Assembly: GCA_003255025.1 (NCBI GenBank)
Contig: QANY01007249.1
Span: forward strand, 1-64,000
Length of the DNA: 64,000 nt
From: Datisca glomerata
Taxonomy: Eukaryota; Streptophyta; Magnoliopsida; Cucurbitales; Datiscaceae
Reading direction: 5' to 3'
Part shown: piece by piece, positions 1 through 11,257 of the stretch
Position numbering within the stretch: position 1 is the stretch's first letter
Layout of the letters: every line of letters begins with the position of its first letter
Translations under genes and position numbers: made by a program
The notes under the pieces: generated by a model
Seen by the model: only the letters and a program-made list of their open reading frames with translations
Databases searched by the model: none
What the model was told of the DNA's origin: nothing

Positions 1-50
1 CTTTATTATTTGTTTGTAGAGGGTTCTCCATACCAAAAACATCCTTTACA

Positions 51-70
51 TTTGGTGCTTTCATTGAGAG
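51..70 (+). other. Primer-binding-site region of the Tat-like element
   Basis: It follows the conserved LTR end TTTACA and begins TTTGGTGCTTTCATTGAG. The same motif follows the LTR end TTTTACA at 45303 with one difference. Position and conservation indicate the minus-strand priming site; I did not assign the tRNA. Confidence 0.5.
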
Positions 71-369
71 CGAGAGAGAAACTCAAAGAAATTCCTCCTA
101 AAATGCCAAAAACTAAATCAAACGCCTCCTCAACAACAACAGCGGGAACATAAACAACAATGGGTTAGAAGCAGACATGGGAACAACAACAAGTACAAAA
201 CTAGAAACGGAACAGAAAATGGTAAACACATTCCTTGCATATTCGATTGGCTTATTTCTTTTACATCATTATCAACTTAAAAAAAAGATGAGTGAATAAC
301 TTATTTGAGTCATGATATACAAAGTTTTGAGTTTTAATTTGATTTAAAGTTTTGAGTTGAAAAATTTCA

Positions 370-700
370 AAAACAGAAAAGTCTTGAAAAACGGGAAAGT
401 TCTCAAGAAGGGAATAGTCTTGAGAACGGGAATGGAATTAGGTCGATAACAGGAAAAGTCCTGAGAACGGGAATTGAATTAGCTTGGCAATAGGAAAGTT
501 CTGAGAACGGGAATGAAATTAGCTTGTTAACAAGAAAGTCCTGAGAACGGGATAAGTCTCGAGAACGAGAAAAGTCTTGAGACCGAGCAAAGTCTGAAGA
601 ATGAAAAAATCTTGAGAGCAGAAAATGAAATGTCTACAGATTGGGTTAGTCTGAAGAACGAAAAAGGAAATGTCTTTAGAACGGGAAGTCTGGAGAACGG
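370..700 (+). repeat. Short degenerate tandem repeats built on GAGAACGGGAA
   Basis: Units of about 20-45 bp repeat the core AGTCYTGAGAACGGGAA with variable spacers such as TGAAATTAG. Similar GAACGGG cores recur at 3340-3560. Purine-rich open frames on either strand here are by-products of the repeat. Confidence 0.7.
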
Positions 701-1164
701 AAAAGAAAACGACTTCTCAATGGGAAAGTCTTCATAATAGAAAAGAAAAGAAGTTGAGAAAAGAACTTCAGAACAGGAAAGAAAAGAAGTTGAGGGAAGA
801 CCTTCAGCTGAGTAAAGAAACGCTGAGAAAAGAAGAGCTGAGTAAAAAAAAGTTATGACAATTTTCATGAAAACTGCTCAGGAAAGTAGATTATGCATAA
901 TGATCAACTTTGAAAATTAAATTATATTTATTAGAAGCCAATTATACGATGGATCTTATATCATCAGGAAGATGCAGAAGTTAACTTATTGAAGAAATTT
1001 ATGAAATTCAATTTGAAGCCCTCAATCAAAACTTATAACGCCATAACATGCAGGCTGTCAACTCTCTCTCTCTCTCTTCTCCAGCAATGGAATTCAGGAC
1101 GTAAGTCATTAGGAGGGGCATTTAATAAGTCCTACTCTCAGAAGGGAAAAAAAATTGGAAACTG

Positions 1165-1850
1165 GCCCTTGAGCTTAAAAAGCTCAAGTCCATGGATATT
1201 TGTTGTCTACGGACGATGTTTTCTAAAGAAATTAGAACAGGCCCCTGAGCTTAAAAAACTCAAGTCCATGAAGATTTATTGTCTACAGACGACGTTTTCT
1301 AAAGAATTGGAAACGGGACCCTGAGCTTAAAAAACTCAAGTCCATGAAGATTTGTTGCCGCCTACAGACGACGTTTTCTAAAGAAATTGGAAACGGGTCT
1401 CTGAGCTTAAAAAGCTCAAGTCCATGAAGATTTGTTGTCTACGGACGACGTTTTCAAAGAAATTGGAAACGGGCCCCTGAGCTTAAAAAGCTCAAGTCCA
1501 TGAAAATTTGTTGTCTACGAACGGCATTTTCTAAAGGAAATTTAAAACGGATCCATGAGCTTAAAAAGCTCAAGTCCTCAAGTCCATGAAGATTTGTTGT
1601 CTAAAGACAACAATTTCTAAAAGAAATTGAAAATGGACCCCTGAGCTTAAAAAACCCAAGTCCATGAAGATTTGTTATCTACGGATGATGTTTTTTTTAA
1701 AAAATGAAAACGAGCTCATGAGCTTAAAATGCTCAAGTCCATGAAAATTTATTGTTTACGGACGACGTTTTCTAAAGAAAATTTAAAACGGATCCTTGAG
1801 CTTATAAAAGACTTAAATTCATGAGATTGATATCTGTAGGCATCATCTTC
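1165..1850 (+). repeat. Tandem array, about nine units of ~78 bp
   Basis: Units start with the near-palindrome GAGCTTAAAAAGCTC at about 1171, 1248, 1322, 1401, 1480, 1556, 1641, 1719 and 1797. This is followed by AAGTCCATGAAGATTTGTTG, a TCTACGGACGACG segment, and TTTCTAAAGAAATTGGAAAC. Units differ by point changes and small indels. The array lies inside the non-autonomous element and has no sustained coding frame. Confidence 0.85.
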
Positions 1851-2954
1851 TTAAACGGAAGAATAAGAATAGAAGAACGTAATGACAAATTAAGAAAAGA
1901 AGTTGAGGAAAGATCTTCAGCTTCAGTAAAGAAACACTGAGAAAAGAAGAGCTAAAGAACGGAGCTAAGCAAAAGACGGCGAAGAGTAAAGAAAAAAGAA
2001 GGAAAAAAAGAAAGGAAAAAATTGAAAGCAGAAAAGGAAAAAATAAGGAAACGGGAGAAACTCTACCAAGAAGCCCGTAGCAAGGAAAACGGGAAAAAAT
2101 CTACCAATAGAAGTGGGGCATCAAATTCAAGCTCCTACAATGAAATTATGAAACGGTACACTTACTCCTTACTCATTTAAATAAATTATTCTTGTACAAC
2201 ATTCATGTCACAGATCTTATCGACGAGAGAAGGAAAATGAAAAATGAAGAAACGAGGGAAACTCTATCGATGAGCCTGTAGGAAATCAAAACGGGGCCAT
2301 GACTCCATGGAATGAGCCTAAGCCCTTGGAACTGTCCACAGGCATCGTTCTCAGAAGAAAATCAGAAAATAATCAGAATTTTCAAAACAGAAATATCATT
2401 GTTTAAACGGATCAGATGATGCTCAAATAAATCAAAATGGAAACAACTGAAGAAAGCAAAGATGAAATATTTCTTGAAACTCAGCGGATGATCATGAAAC
2501 TCAAGGCCAAAACGAGACTGAGGTTCTTTATTTGACCCTAAAGTTTTTCTCTCAGAATGAACATGAAAAATCTCACATGACACGTGGTAGGATCTAGACC
2601 GAATACACTATAAAAAAATAGAATCGAAATCAGGCAGGTGTTGGAAGCATTCATTGCGCTTCGACGAACTTCGCTGAACCATAATGGGGAGCAAATGAAC
2701 AGGTAAAAAATACTTAACTGCCATGTGGAACAAAATTTGACTGGTCAAACGGGAAAAGACTGACTGAGGACCTACACCTTTGAGAACGTAAAAGGATTGA
2801 CGGGGGACCCGTACCTCTGAAACAGGAAAAAGAACCTGAGACATGGAGAACTACCCTGAACGGGCAGAACACTCACTGAACTATTCAAGAATGAGAAGAA
2901 AATGTGATTGGTTAAACGGGAACAAACTGATGGGGAACCCATGCCTACGAGAAT

Positions 2955-3345
2955 GGGAAAAGATAAAGGAGACCTCGCTAAAGCGGGAAAGAAGGTTGAA
3001 GCAGGAGACCTCGTCAGAGTGAAAAAGAACGCTGAAGCAGGAGACATCACCAGAGCGAGAAAGAACGCTGAAGCAGGAGACCTCGCCAGAGCGGGAAAGA
3101 ATGCTTAAGTAGGAGACCTCGTCAGAATGGGAAAGAACGCTGAAGAAGAAAAATGGAGACATACGAAAAGACTCGAAATAACAGACGTAACGATGGAATA
3201 AGAAAGGACAAACCATTGCACCTCAATAAGTGAAACTTATTGAGTGTAATGGGGGCAAAAAATCACCCAAGACACGTGTACAGAAAGAATGCTGAAGCGG
3301 GAGACCTTGTTAGAACAGGAAAGAATGCTGAAGCGGGGAACTATC
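2955..3345 (+). repeat. 36-bp tandem repeats, interrupted
   Basis: About five copies of a 36-bp unit (GCAGGAGACCTCGCCAGAGC plus GGGAAAGAACGCTGAA) run from about 2959 to 3150. Two more lie at about 3285-3345, beyond the putative 3' LTR start. Because 36 is a multiple of three, the array reads as a 12-residue Gly-Asp-Leu-Ala repeat in one frame. Stops within and around it argue against a real protein. Confidence 0.75.
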
Positions 3346-3996
3346 GTTTCTAGAACGGGGGACAATTACTTTTGGAATGGGTGACTATCACATCTAAAAT
3401 GGCTGACTATCGCTTCTGCAATGGGGGGGACTATTGCTTCTAGAACAAGGGGGCTATCGCTTCTAGAACGGGGGACCAACACTCCCAGAACGGGAAAGAC
3501 GAACAGAACGGGAACTGACATCTCGAGAACGGGAGATCATTGCTTCCTGAACGGGAATCTACATTTCGAGAACATGGAATAATTACGTCCTAGACAGGAT
3601 AGAACATCAAAACGGAAAGGAGTGTTCAGACTGACAGCCAAGTGGCTATGACTGATTGAGTTGCTAAGGACAAAAAAACTGAAATAAATGAGCAAAGTAA
3701 AGGAACCCACACATGAAAGCAATCCTATCAGCCGAAAATATAGGGGATGTGATCATCTCCTTTATTATTATTATTATTATTATTATTATTGTAAGACCTA
3801 TAAGTACAAACTCATGTAAAAAGAAAATGAGAGGCAAAAAAAGAGACATAAGCAACCATTAACAATAATCTTCTCGTGGTTTTTCTTCTCTTTAAGAGTT
3901 TTTCACGTAAATGATGATATTTTTATTCTCTCTTCAAATTAGGATCTTTATTATTTGTTCGTACATGATTTTTCATACCAAAAAAATCTCTTTACA
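3245..3996 (+). repeat. Putative 3' LTR of the Tat-like element
   Basis: The end TTTACA at 3996 is fixed by its match to bases 1-50. The start TGTAAT at 3245 is inferred. It is followed by GGGGGCAAAA and resembles the TGTAATTAAGG start proposed for the LTR at 44749. A perfect 10-bp hairpin (CTCAATAAGT, loop GAA) abuts it at 3222-3244. The 5' boundary is uncertain because the 36-bp repeat occurs on both sides. Confidence 0.4.
3762..3790 (+). repeat. (TTA)n microsatellite
   Basis: About ten perfect TTA triplets lie near the 3' end of the Tat-like element. Confidence 0.95.
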
Positions 3997-4700
3997 CTTA
4001 GTTCTACTCAACAAGATAAGTTGGTATAAATAGCTGAACCTCTCCAACACCCATGAGGTTGTGTGATACAAGTCATTACTCTCCTCCAAAATAATTCTAC
4101 AGTGCAGCCCTTGTACTGTACCCGTGTTGTTTTTGTGTTGTTTTTATGTACATGTATATGTAAGCTATGTATATATGTACAACTTTTATGTACACTTGTA
4201 CATAAAAACAGGTACATTTGTACATTTTCTTTATAGTACATGGGTTGTACAAATTTGCACTGAAGTATTTACTCTCATTTCAGCCGAATAGTACTCTTGA
4301 ATTTTATTTGCTAGCATTATATTTTGTTTTGGCGAATTTAAAACCTCTAGAAAATCAAGTCCTAACTATAATCATTTAAACTATAGATGGTACTTTTGAA
4401 GTATCAAAAATTTAATATTTATTCATATAATTTAACGTTGCCTCTTTATCTTTTTCAAATTTTAATAATTCAATCTTCTCTCTTTATAATACAATAAAAT
4501 ATTATATTTCAACGTAGGTGGTAGCAGATTGACGAGTGCTGATTCTTTAGCATGTTGACATCAGATTCAGACATGTGATAAGTGTGGCGCCAATCCTAAG
4601 CATAATAACTATCCGTCTCCAAATAGATAAATTGATTCTGATCGTATACAGACGGCCAACAAGCACGGAAGCAAAGCTCATAGCTCAATAAACACCAAAG
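3997..4700. other. Intergenic and 5' flank of SPO11-2
   Basis: No coding exon is recognisable. At 4118-4260 there is a cluster of TGTACA/GTACAT palindromes within AT-rich DNA. The 140 bases just upstream of the SPO11-2 ATG are less AT-rich and probably hold its promoter and 5' UTR. I see no convincing TATA box close to the start. Confidence 0.6.
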
Positions 4701-7182
4701 ATGGATGATGCGCGCAAAACGATGAAGTTCTTCTCTGATCAGCTTCTCTGTGATGCCGATATTCTCAAACCTCACGAGGTAACATACTTAATAGTGATCT
4801 TTTAGTATCATCTTCATTCCCGTTCGTTGTTTCTAATTTGAATTCAAATATAGGTCCTAGTCAGAATCAAAGTCGCCGTCCTCAATTTTCTCAGGATTCT
4901 TAACTCTCCGGTTCCTGCAATCTCGAATCTCCCTCTGGTATTCCTGCAGTTTCGTCAATTATTTTGACATTTTAGGTCCTATTCTGTCTGTTTGTTTGCT
5001 GAGAAATCGAGAAGAAAAGCTTCTGTAGAATTGTGTTTTATCTCCTTTTTCTTCCTTTTTCTTTATCTTCCTAACAGAGTAATAAACTGAATAATGTTGT
5101 TTTAGATCGATCGTAAGTTGAGCAATAGCCGAGTGAGTAGAGGATTGTTTACGGACGTCTCGGGGATTTTCCTTTCTCACTCATTTTCCTCAAGATCTTT
5201 GATGCGAGCCAATGCGGCTAAGGCCTTTGTTAGAGGTTATGTCCGCCCCTATTCGTTCTCGCCGGTGGTCTTCAGAAGAGATTTAGTTTTCATGTAGTAA
5301 CCTGAGCTTTAAGGTTTCTTCGTTTTACTTGTTAAAGTGTGGAAGGTTATGGAGATGTGTTATCAGATTCTGCTTCAAGAAAAACGAGTGACTCAAAGGG
5401 AGCTGTTCTACAAGTTGCTCTGTAATTCGCCGGATTATTTCTCGTCCCAATTGGAGGTCAATAGGACCATTCAAGGTGCAGTTCTCTTGTGCATGATGCA
5501 TTTTGTTAACTAAATTGTTTCTTCAGTTCATGGGAACATCTATTTTCTTTTCTGAGACTAGCTAGCTCTTGGGAGTTCTGGGGTGAAGATTTTGTTCCTA
5601 ATCTGATAAATCTGACAAATGTTTTTTCTGCAGATGTTGTAGCATTACTTCGGTGTAGCCGTTACAGCCTTGGAATAATGGCCTCTAGTAGAGGACTCAT
5701 TGCTGGCCGTCTGTTGCTGCAGGTATATTGTCTGATCTATTACATTAGTGTAATTTGCTACGCTCGCTTTAATCAAAATCATAACAGTTTGTTACTAGAC
5801 ATTTCGAGTTTGCTTGGATCAAAATTTGACTGAAGCAAGTACTTTTGCTCATTATTAACAATTCTTTTGGTTCAGTTTGATGATAATCACGCTATGACTC
5901 CTGAGCAAAATGAAAGTAAACCATTGTGATTACCATAGAAGTTGGCTGATGCTATGAACATGCCTAATTGATAGAAATTGTGCAGACTTTGTTGTGTTTG
6001 CCTTACACAAAGCATGGTATCTTTATCTTGGCTGACTCTCAGCATAACCTAAGAGCTTTTACGTCTTCTGCAAATAAGTTTGAGATAATAACTCATTCGT
6101 GATAGTTTCAATTTTCAATACTTTAAAGGCGCCAACCCAAGAAGTTGTGGACTGTGCAGCATGTGGGTCCTCTGGGCATGCTATTTCTGGAGATTTGAAC
6201 TTACTAGAGAAGTTAACCTTGAAGAGTGATGCTCGGTATATAATTGTAGTGGAAAAGGTATTTCTTTTGTTTACATTCTACTACTATACCTAGTCAGCTC
6301 CCCAGTTTATGCAACCAAACTTATGGATTATTGGGTATGCATAGCATGCAATATTCCAGCGGCTGGCAGAGGATCGTTTCTTCAACCAACTGCCTTGCAT
6401 TCTTATCACAGCCAAAGGATATCCAGATATTGCCACGAGGTAATTTTCAAAATGCAGCTCCATTTGCGCTTCTTTCGAAACGGGCTTTAAATGAATCAAT
6501 AGTTTAACCCTGCATGTGCGGGCTGGGCTGTCTTAGGTTTCTTCTACACAAAATGAGCAGAGAATTCCCTAAGCTCCCAATTATGGGACTTGTTGATTGG
6601 TACGCATACCTTTACCTCACCAGTGAAACAAATTAACCACTACCACAGGTTTGTAACTTCTGAGATTTCAATTTCTTAAAGGAACCCAGCCGGATTGGCA
6701 ATACTCTGTACGTTCAAGTATGGAAGTATAGGGATGGGCCTGGAGGCATATAGATATGGTAGGTATACCAAGTACACTGTTGATATTATCCATTCTGTTA
6801 TGCCAATGGAATTGCACTAACATTGTTTTCTTCTCTGTTTTCATTTGTTAGCATGCAACATAAAGTGGTTAGGACTGCGTGGGGACGATATACAGCTTCT
6901 ACCTGAAGAATCCTTAATCCAGTTGAAGCCACGTGACCTGCAAATTGCTAAAAGCTTAATGTCCTCAAAGATCTTACCGGTAGTTCATCCAGCACTCCGA
7001 CGTTTCTCTTTAGGCTGTTAAAAAACCTTTGTATTCTATATTGGCAGGAGAATTACCGAGAAGAGCTTGCGTTAATGGTTGATGATGGCCGGAAAGCAGA
7101 AATTGAAGCGTTGTATTTCCACGGCTATGATTATTTGGGCAAGTACATTGCACAGAAAATTGTTCAAGCTAATTACATCTGA
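4701..7182 (+). CDS. SPO11-2: Meiotic recombination protein SPO11-2 (topoisomerase VI subunit A-like)
   Basis: Eleven exons: 4701-4778, 4854-4937, 5106-5235, 5338-5475, 5634-5722, 6129-6257, 6345-6439, 6537-6599, 6682-6758, 6852-6979, 7048-7182. All introns are GT-AG and phases join exactly, giving 381 residues, close to my recollection of about 383 for Arabidopsis SPO11-2. Residues 1-97 are the plant SPO11-2 N-terminal part (MKFFSDQ). The winged-helix 5Y-CAP domain holds the catalytic tyrosine in RELFY (Tyr122), followed by [16 protein letters not shown]. The Toprim domain follows, with its metal-binding Glu in VVEK (Glu215) and DWNPAG (Asp268; the second position of the DxD motif is Asn270, as I recall for SPO11-2 proteins). 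Family knowledge: with SPO11-1 and MTOPVIB it makes the DNA double-strand breaks that start meiotic recombination. No frameshift or premature stop is present, so the gene looks functional. Confidence 0.97.
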
Positions 7183-7988
7183 ATCAGACTGATTGCCTTA
7201 GTAAATGGTGCATCACGTCGAGCATAAAATCAGGGTGGAAATGTACGAGAACTAGAACGGGCTTGAATTCTGGCTTACACAAAGTTGTCAAGAACTTGGC
7301 TGGGAAGTGGTACAGATATGGACCGTTCATTTCTTTTCAAACAGCCCAGATCTAAAACCAAAATAAAATAAAATAAATTTTATTTTTCTGTTTTTCTGTT
7401 TTTCCGATTTTCCTCTATTTCAAGTATGGATCATTGCATTTACCTTCAACAGTCTCGATCTACGGAACATATATGGCTCTGTTTACCTCGAGCAAGAGGT
7501 GATCTGATTCCAAGTGATGCAGCAAAGGACAGGCATAAATCAATCTGTCTGCCGGTTGAAACTAATAGTAGCAATAACAAATTTTAAAAGCAATAGCAAT
7601 TACATCCTCGCAACAAGAACTTTTATTATTTCTACGTTTTGCTTTTTCCTTTTGCAGTGGCTAATAATAACTACTAAGTCGGAAACAAAAATGCTATCCA
7701 CATAAAAAGCAGAAAAATGATATCCATATTAAGATCAAAATTCAGGCCAGTGCTGACTTAAGCAAAATAATACAATCATCAATACTATTTGAAATGGTAA
7801 ACTCACAGCTTAACATCACCAATCCTTCTGGATGGTAAGTTGAGCCAGAAAAACTGAATTGTAAATCCAATAAAATCACTACAACAAATGAGATAGCTGT
7901 TTCAAATATATTATTGCCGACGACTTTAGTCTACCTCTGCTGCAATATACAAGTCGATACAGGCAATTCAAAAATACCAATCAAAGGT
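7183..7988. other. Shared 3' region between two convergent genes
   Basis: The SPO11-2 stop ends at 7182 and the G-patch stop begins at 7989 on the other strand. The 806 bp between them are AT-rich, with an AAAATAAAATAAAATAAA run near 7360, and presumably hold both 3' UTRs and polyadenylation signals. Short open frames here match nothing I recognise. Confidence 0.7.
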
Positions 7989-10900
7989 TCACCGTCTCCT
8001 TGACCTTAGAGTTACTCTTTTACCCTCCACTAAAAATTTCTCACTGCCCTCAAGCTGCAATGACAACCATACGTGTACGGGTTAGTTTTAGTGAACAACT
8101 TTTCATTATCATTAGTTGCAAATGTTTATTTTTTTATCCATAAAAGATAAATTTGTATTAATAACAAAAAACCCCAAAGGGGATATACAACATTAAGATT
8201 AAGCATCTATCAACAACGGGGTCAAGGATTCTAGCCAGGTTTTATTAGAATCAAATCCTGAACAAAAATTACTATGCCAGCCGGTCAATCCTGATAAACG
8301 AAAATAAAACTTCACAAAAAGAATAAAACTTCCCAAAAAAATCCTAGAGTTACGATTCCGCCATGTTTATAATTCATCAGCTTTAACGAGACGCGTGTCT
8401 CAACAACTACCAATATGTCTTTCAAACTCAAAAAGAAAGTAGTAGTATCCATCCCCAAGTCTCATGAACTAAGAAACCAAGTTCACAGATGTGTGTAAAT
8501 GGGAGTGCATGATTGATGATTGCTGACTTGTTTGTAACATTGGTCATATAGAAGCTATTAGATACATACAAGTGGCATAAAATAAAACATTTTGTCATAT
8601 AGAAGCTATAGAGTACCTTCTGTCTGAAGCAAGCAAGTGCATCTCTCTTCGAGGAGAATTCAGAAAAAACTGAAGGGGTGCGTTCTTCTACAAGACCTTT
8701 CAGCTGTTTCAGCTTTAATGACTCCCCAGGTACCTGAAAAAAAGCAGCATTGGCAAATAAAAAATAGAAAACCAAAAGAAAAAGAAAAAAACCCATAAAT
8801 CGCCAGGCATACCTCGCGAAGAATCTGTCTGCACAGCTTTTTTAACTTCACTTTCTGTTCATATCTTTGCTCTTTATCAGATGAATCCTCACATTTCCGT
8901 TTCACCGCATGACCAACATCTGAAGAATCCTCTTCATCATCACTATCATCAAATGATGTCTTTTTCCCCTCAAAGTAGCAACCAGCTATTTTCTTTGGCT
9001 TGCTCTTAATGCCTAATCCTTGCTTACCGGTTGTGGATTTATCCTAGAAAAATTAATACAACGGAAAGGATAAAACATAATTTACCGCACAAATAGAATG
9101 ACCACGCCAGCCATCTTGCTTTTCCAGTCCACTATTTCTGTTGACATACTGTATTAATCGCTTAAAAATATTTAAACAAGAGTATCATCAAGCATCCACC
9201 CCACTGTGTTTTTAAAAAAGGTTGGTAGAATTACCAATAATATTAGCAATAACATGACGTTCGGTCGAGAATGTGAAAGAAGTAACATTCATTATGGGAA
9301 TCAATGAGTTGGAAAACATTATGTCTGATTCATCATACCTAGAAATTAGCAGGTATGCCATTCAGTTCAGTTGGAGATAAAAAGAATTGAATTTGTAAAT
9401 ATCACATACCTGGACAAGGTTGTATAGATTTTCTTGATCCTCTTCAAAAAAGGCTGTTCTCTTATGAAATTCGTCTCCCTTTTCAGTTTTACGCAACTTA
9501 TTTCTTTTAGATTCCGTTCCTAGTAATCCACCAGACACAAATCCATATTTATGGCCCCACCAATGCTCATCATGTTTGGTTTCTGTATTTAATATAGTAA
9601 TTTTTATGAGGATAAAATATATCCAAACCCTGCCATTGTGAAACCAGCATACTATAGCAAATAAGAAATTTACAGTGAAGAGCAACTTTTACCCCGACCT
9701 CCACCCCGACAACCCCTCCCACCCTAAAAAAGAATTAGAAATAAAAGAAAAGAACTGCAGCTAGAGAGAACTAATGCAGGAGGATATTGACATGTTTTAA
9801 GGAAAAAAACAATTGCGATCTGGATCAACCATAAAATTTATCCCTGATTCAGAGCCATAAAGGATTTCTAGCTTCCATAAACAAGTGTATCGACAGGACT
9901 TCACCTTTAACATCGAGATCTCTAATTTCACATTCCTCTGTTGATTCCAGTTGATCATCCAAATAAGGACTTGTCTGTGGTGACTCCTCAACCTTCTTAA
10001 CCTGCATCACAGACTACCATATTACGCAAGTATATACAAAAGATTTGGGATCGAGCTTTAATCGCTATGATTCTGTCATACTAGCTCTTGTATATAAATT
10101 AAGAAAATTACCACACGTTTCACCTCGCAAGCACCATGATAAAGTAGAATAGTCCACCCATCCAACTGCTATTAAACATCCTACCAGTCCAGTTGAAAAT
10201 CATAACAAACTAGAGAAGGTGAAAGTTAGAACTTACAAGTATTCCTTCAAGATCTTTGGAAGAATATGCATTGACAAGCTTCCCTCGTTCTCTTCTCTTA
10301 TATCTAATTATAACAAAATTAATCAACTGCATTATAAAAGTGACATTTTCTCATAAATCAGTACTTGAGCAAACGACATAAACACAGACAACTCTCAACT
10401 GCACCAACCTTCCCTGTGGCCTAGTGACCTTGACAGCTGGAACCTGAGCATCACCAGCGACCTCAGTCTGAGTTTCAACTTGATTATCATCCTTCTCTAC
10501 AACTGTAAAAAACCAAGGCAACACACATCAGAAATTTCCATATACTAAGCGGTGCCAACAAAATTTAAATCTCATTATGTTTACCTTCGTCACTGGTTTG
10601 CACTGCTTGCTGCCGATTGAAAATGAAAATTCAACAGAAAAAATATAAGCAACAACCCGAATGCAATGCATCAAAAGTGTGTAACAACAAAATTCAGGAA
10701 GAAACATTGATCGTACCACTTTCAATCTTTTAAGAATATTGTCAAATTGTGTAGTATCAAAAGCCCAACTGTTCGGCTTGTCGATGCCAATGCCTAATAA
10801 AAATTCATTTCATTAATCATCTGCAAGTCTCGCGATAAATTACCAAACAGAATACTGAAAATGAGGTCATTTATGAAATAAAAAATTGATATACATATTA

Positions 10901-11257
10901 CCTTCTTGAGCATTTTTCTTACTGAGAGACACAAATATTAATTAAATCAAGTAAACAAAAAGAAAATTCGACCGAAAACAGTTTAAAAAATAAGAAGGGA
11001 GGCAAACCAATAGTGTCTTGTTTGTTTTTCACTCTAACGTATCCTTTTATCCCTTGCTTCTCTTTCCCAAGCCCCTCTCCTTCTTCCCAACCCTATATCA
11101 TTCCACGAAGATATCCATATTAGTAAAGAAAAACTAAATAAAACAGCTCAACTCGGCGAGCAAAGAGAAAAATAAGTACCATCTGTTTCATGAGGCGAAA
11201 GGCAGCAGATTGCCTCGCGACGCCGACATAGCAGACAGGAGCTTCAGGTGCTGCCAT
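7989..11257 (-). CDS. G-patch domain protein, GPATCH4-like
   Basis: Eleven exons, in transcript order: 11257-11180, 11092-11008, 10793-10717, 10609-10585, 10502-10409, 10303-10237, 10001-9905, 9582-9410, 9043-8813, 8733-8617, 8054-7989. All junctions are GT-AG and phases are consistent, giving 369 residues. The N-terminus [20 protein letters not shown] leads into the G-patch ([19 protein letters not shown], about residues 27-45), then [21 protein letters not shown] second conserved block is [13 protein letters not shown] in exon 8. The C-terminal half is acidic then Lys/Arg-rich, ending RSRRR, which fits nucleolar or nuclear localisation. G-patch proteins bind and stimulate DEAH-box RNA helicases; human GPATCH4 is nucleolar and works with DHX15. 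That this plant copy acts in rRNA or snRNA maturation is inference. The start is chosen from the conserved N-terminus; a TATATAT run lies about 130 bp upstream. Confidence 0.95.

Larger units (their letters stand above)
1..3996 (+). mobile_element. Non-autonomous LTR retrotransposon, Tat-like, 5' end outside window
   Basis: The first 50 bases (CTTTATTATTTGTTTG...TTTACA) reappear in diverged form at 3946-3996, which marks these as the ends of the 5' and 3' LTRs. Directly after the left copy lies a primer-binding-like stretch (TTTGGTGYTTTCATTGAG) that is also found after the LTR of the gag-pol element at 45303, so the two belong to one group. The roughly 3.2 kb internal region has no recognisable gag, protease, RT or integrase. 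It consists mostly of tandem arrays: GAACGGGAA-type, about 78 bp and 36 bp. I infer a LARD-like element mobilised by enzymes from a Tat-lineage gypsy partner. The 5' target duplication lies outside the window. Confidence 0.7.

Noticed and set aside
527..868. Phe/Ser-rich minus-strand open frame
   Set aside because: It is the complement of the purine-rich GAACGGGAA repeat; composition and lack of a domain show it is a repeat artefact.
2908..3108. Frame encoding a 12-residue repeat
   Set aside because: Produced by the 36-bp array in a non-autonomous element; it ends at a stop within the array, and parallel frames exist on the other strand.
2955..3345. Possible CRISPR-like array (36-bp repeats)
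   Set aside because: Units are contiguous without unique spacers, and the window is plant nuclear DNA.
10900..10940. Extra exon in the G-patch gene between exons 2 and 3
   Set aside because: Exons 2 (11092-11008) and 3 (10793-10717) join in phase and keep the conserved G-patch-to-DKPN linkage without it.
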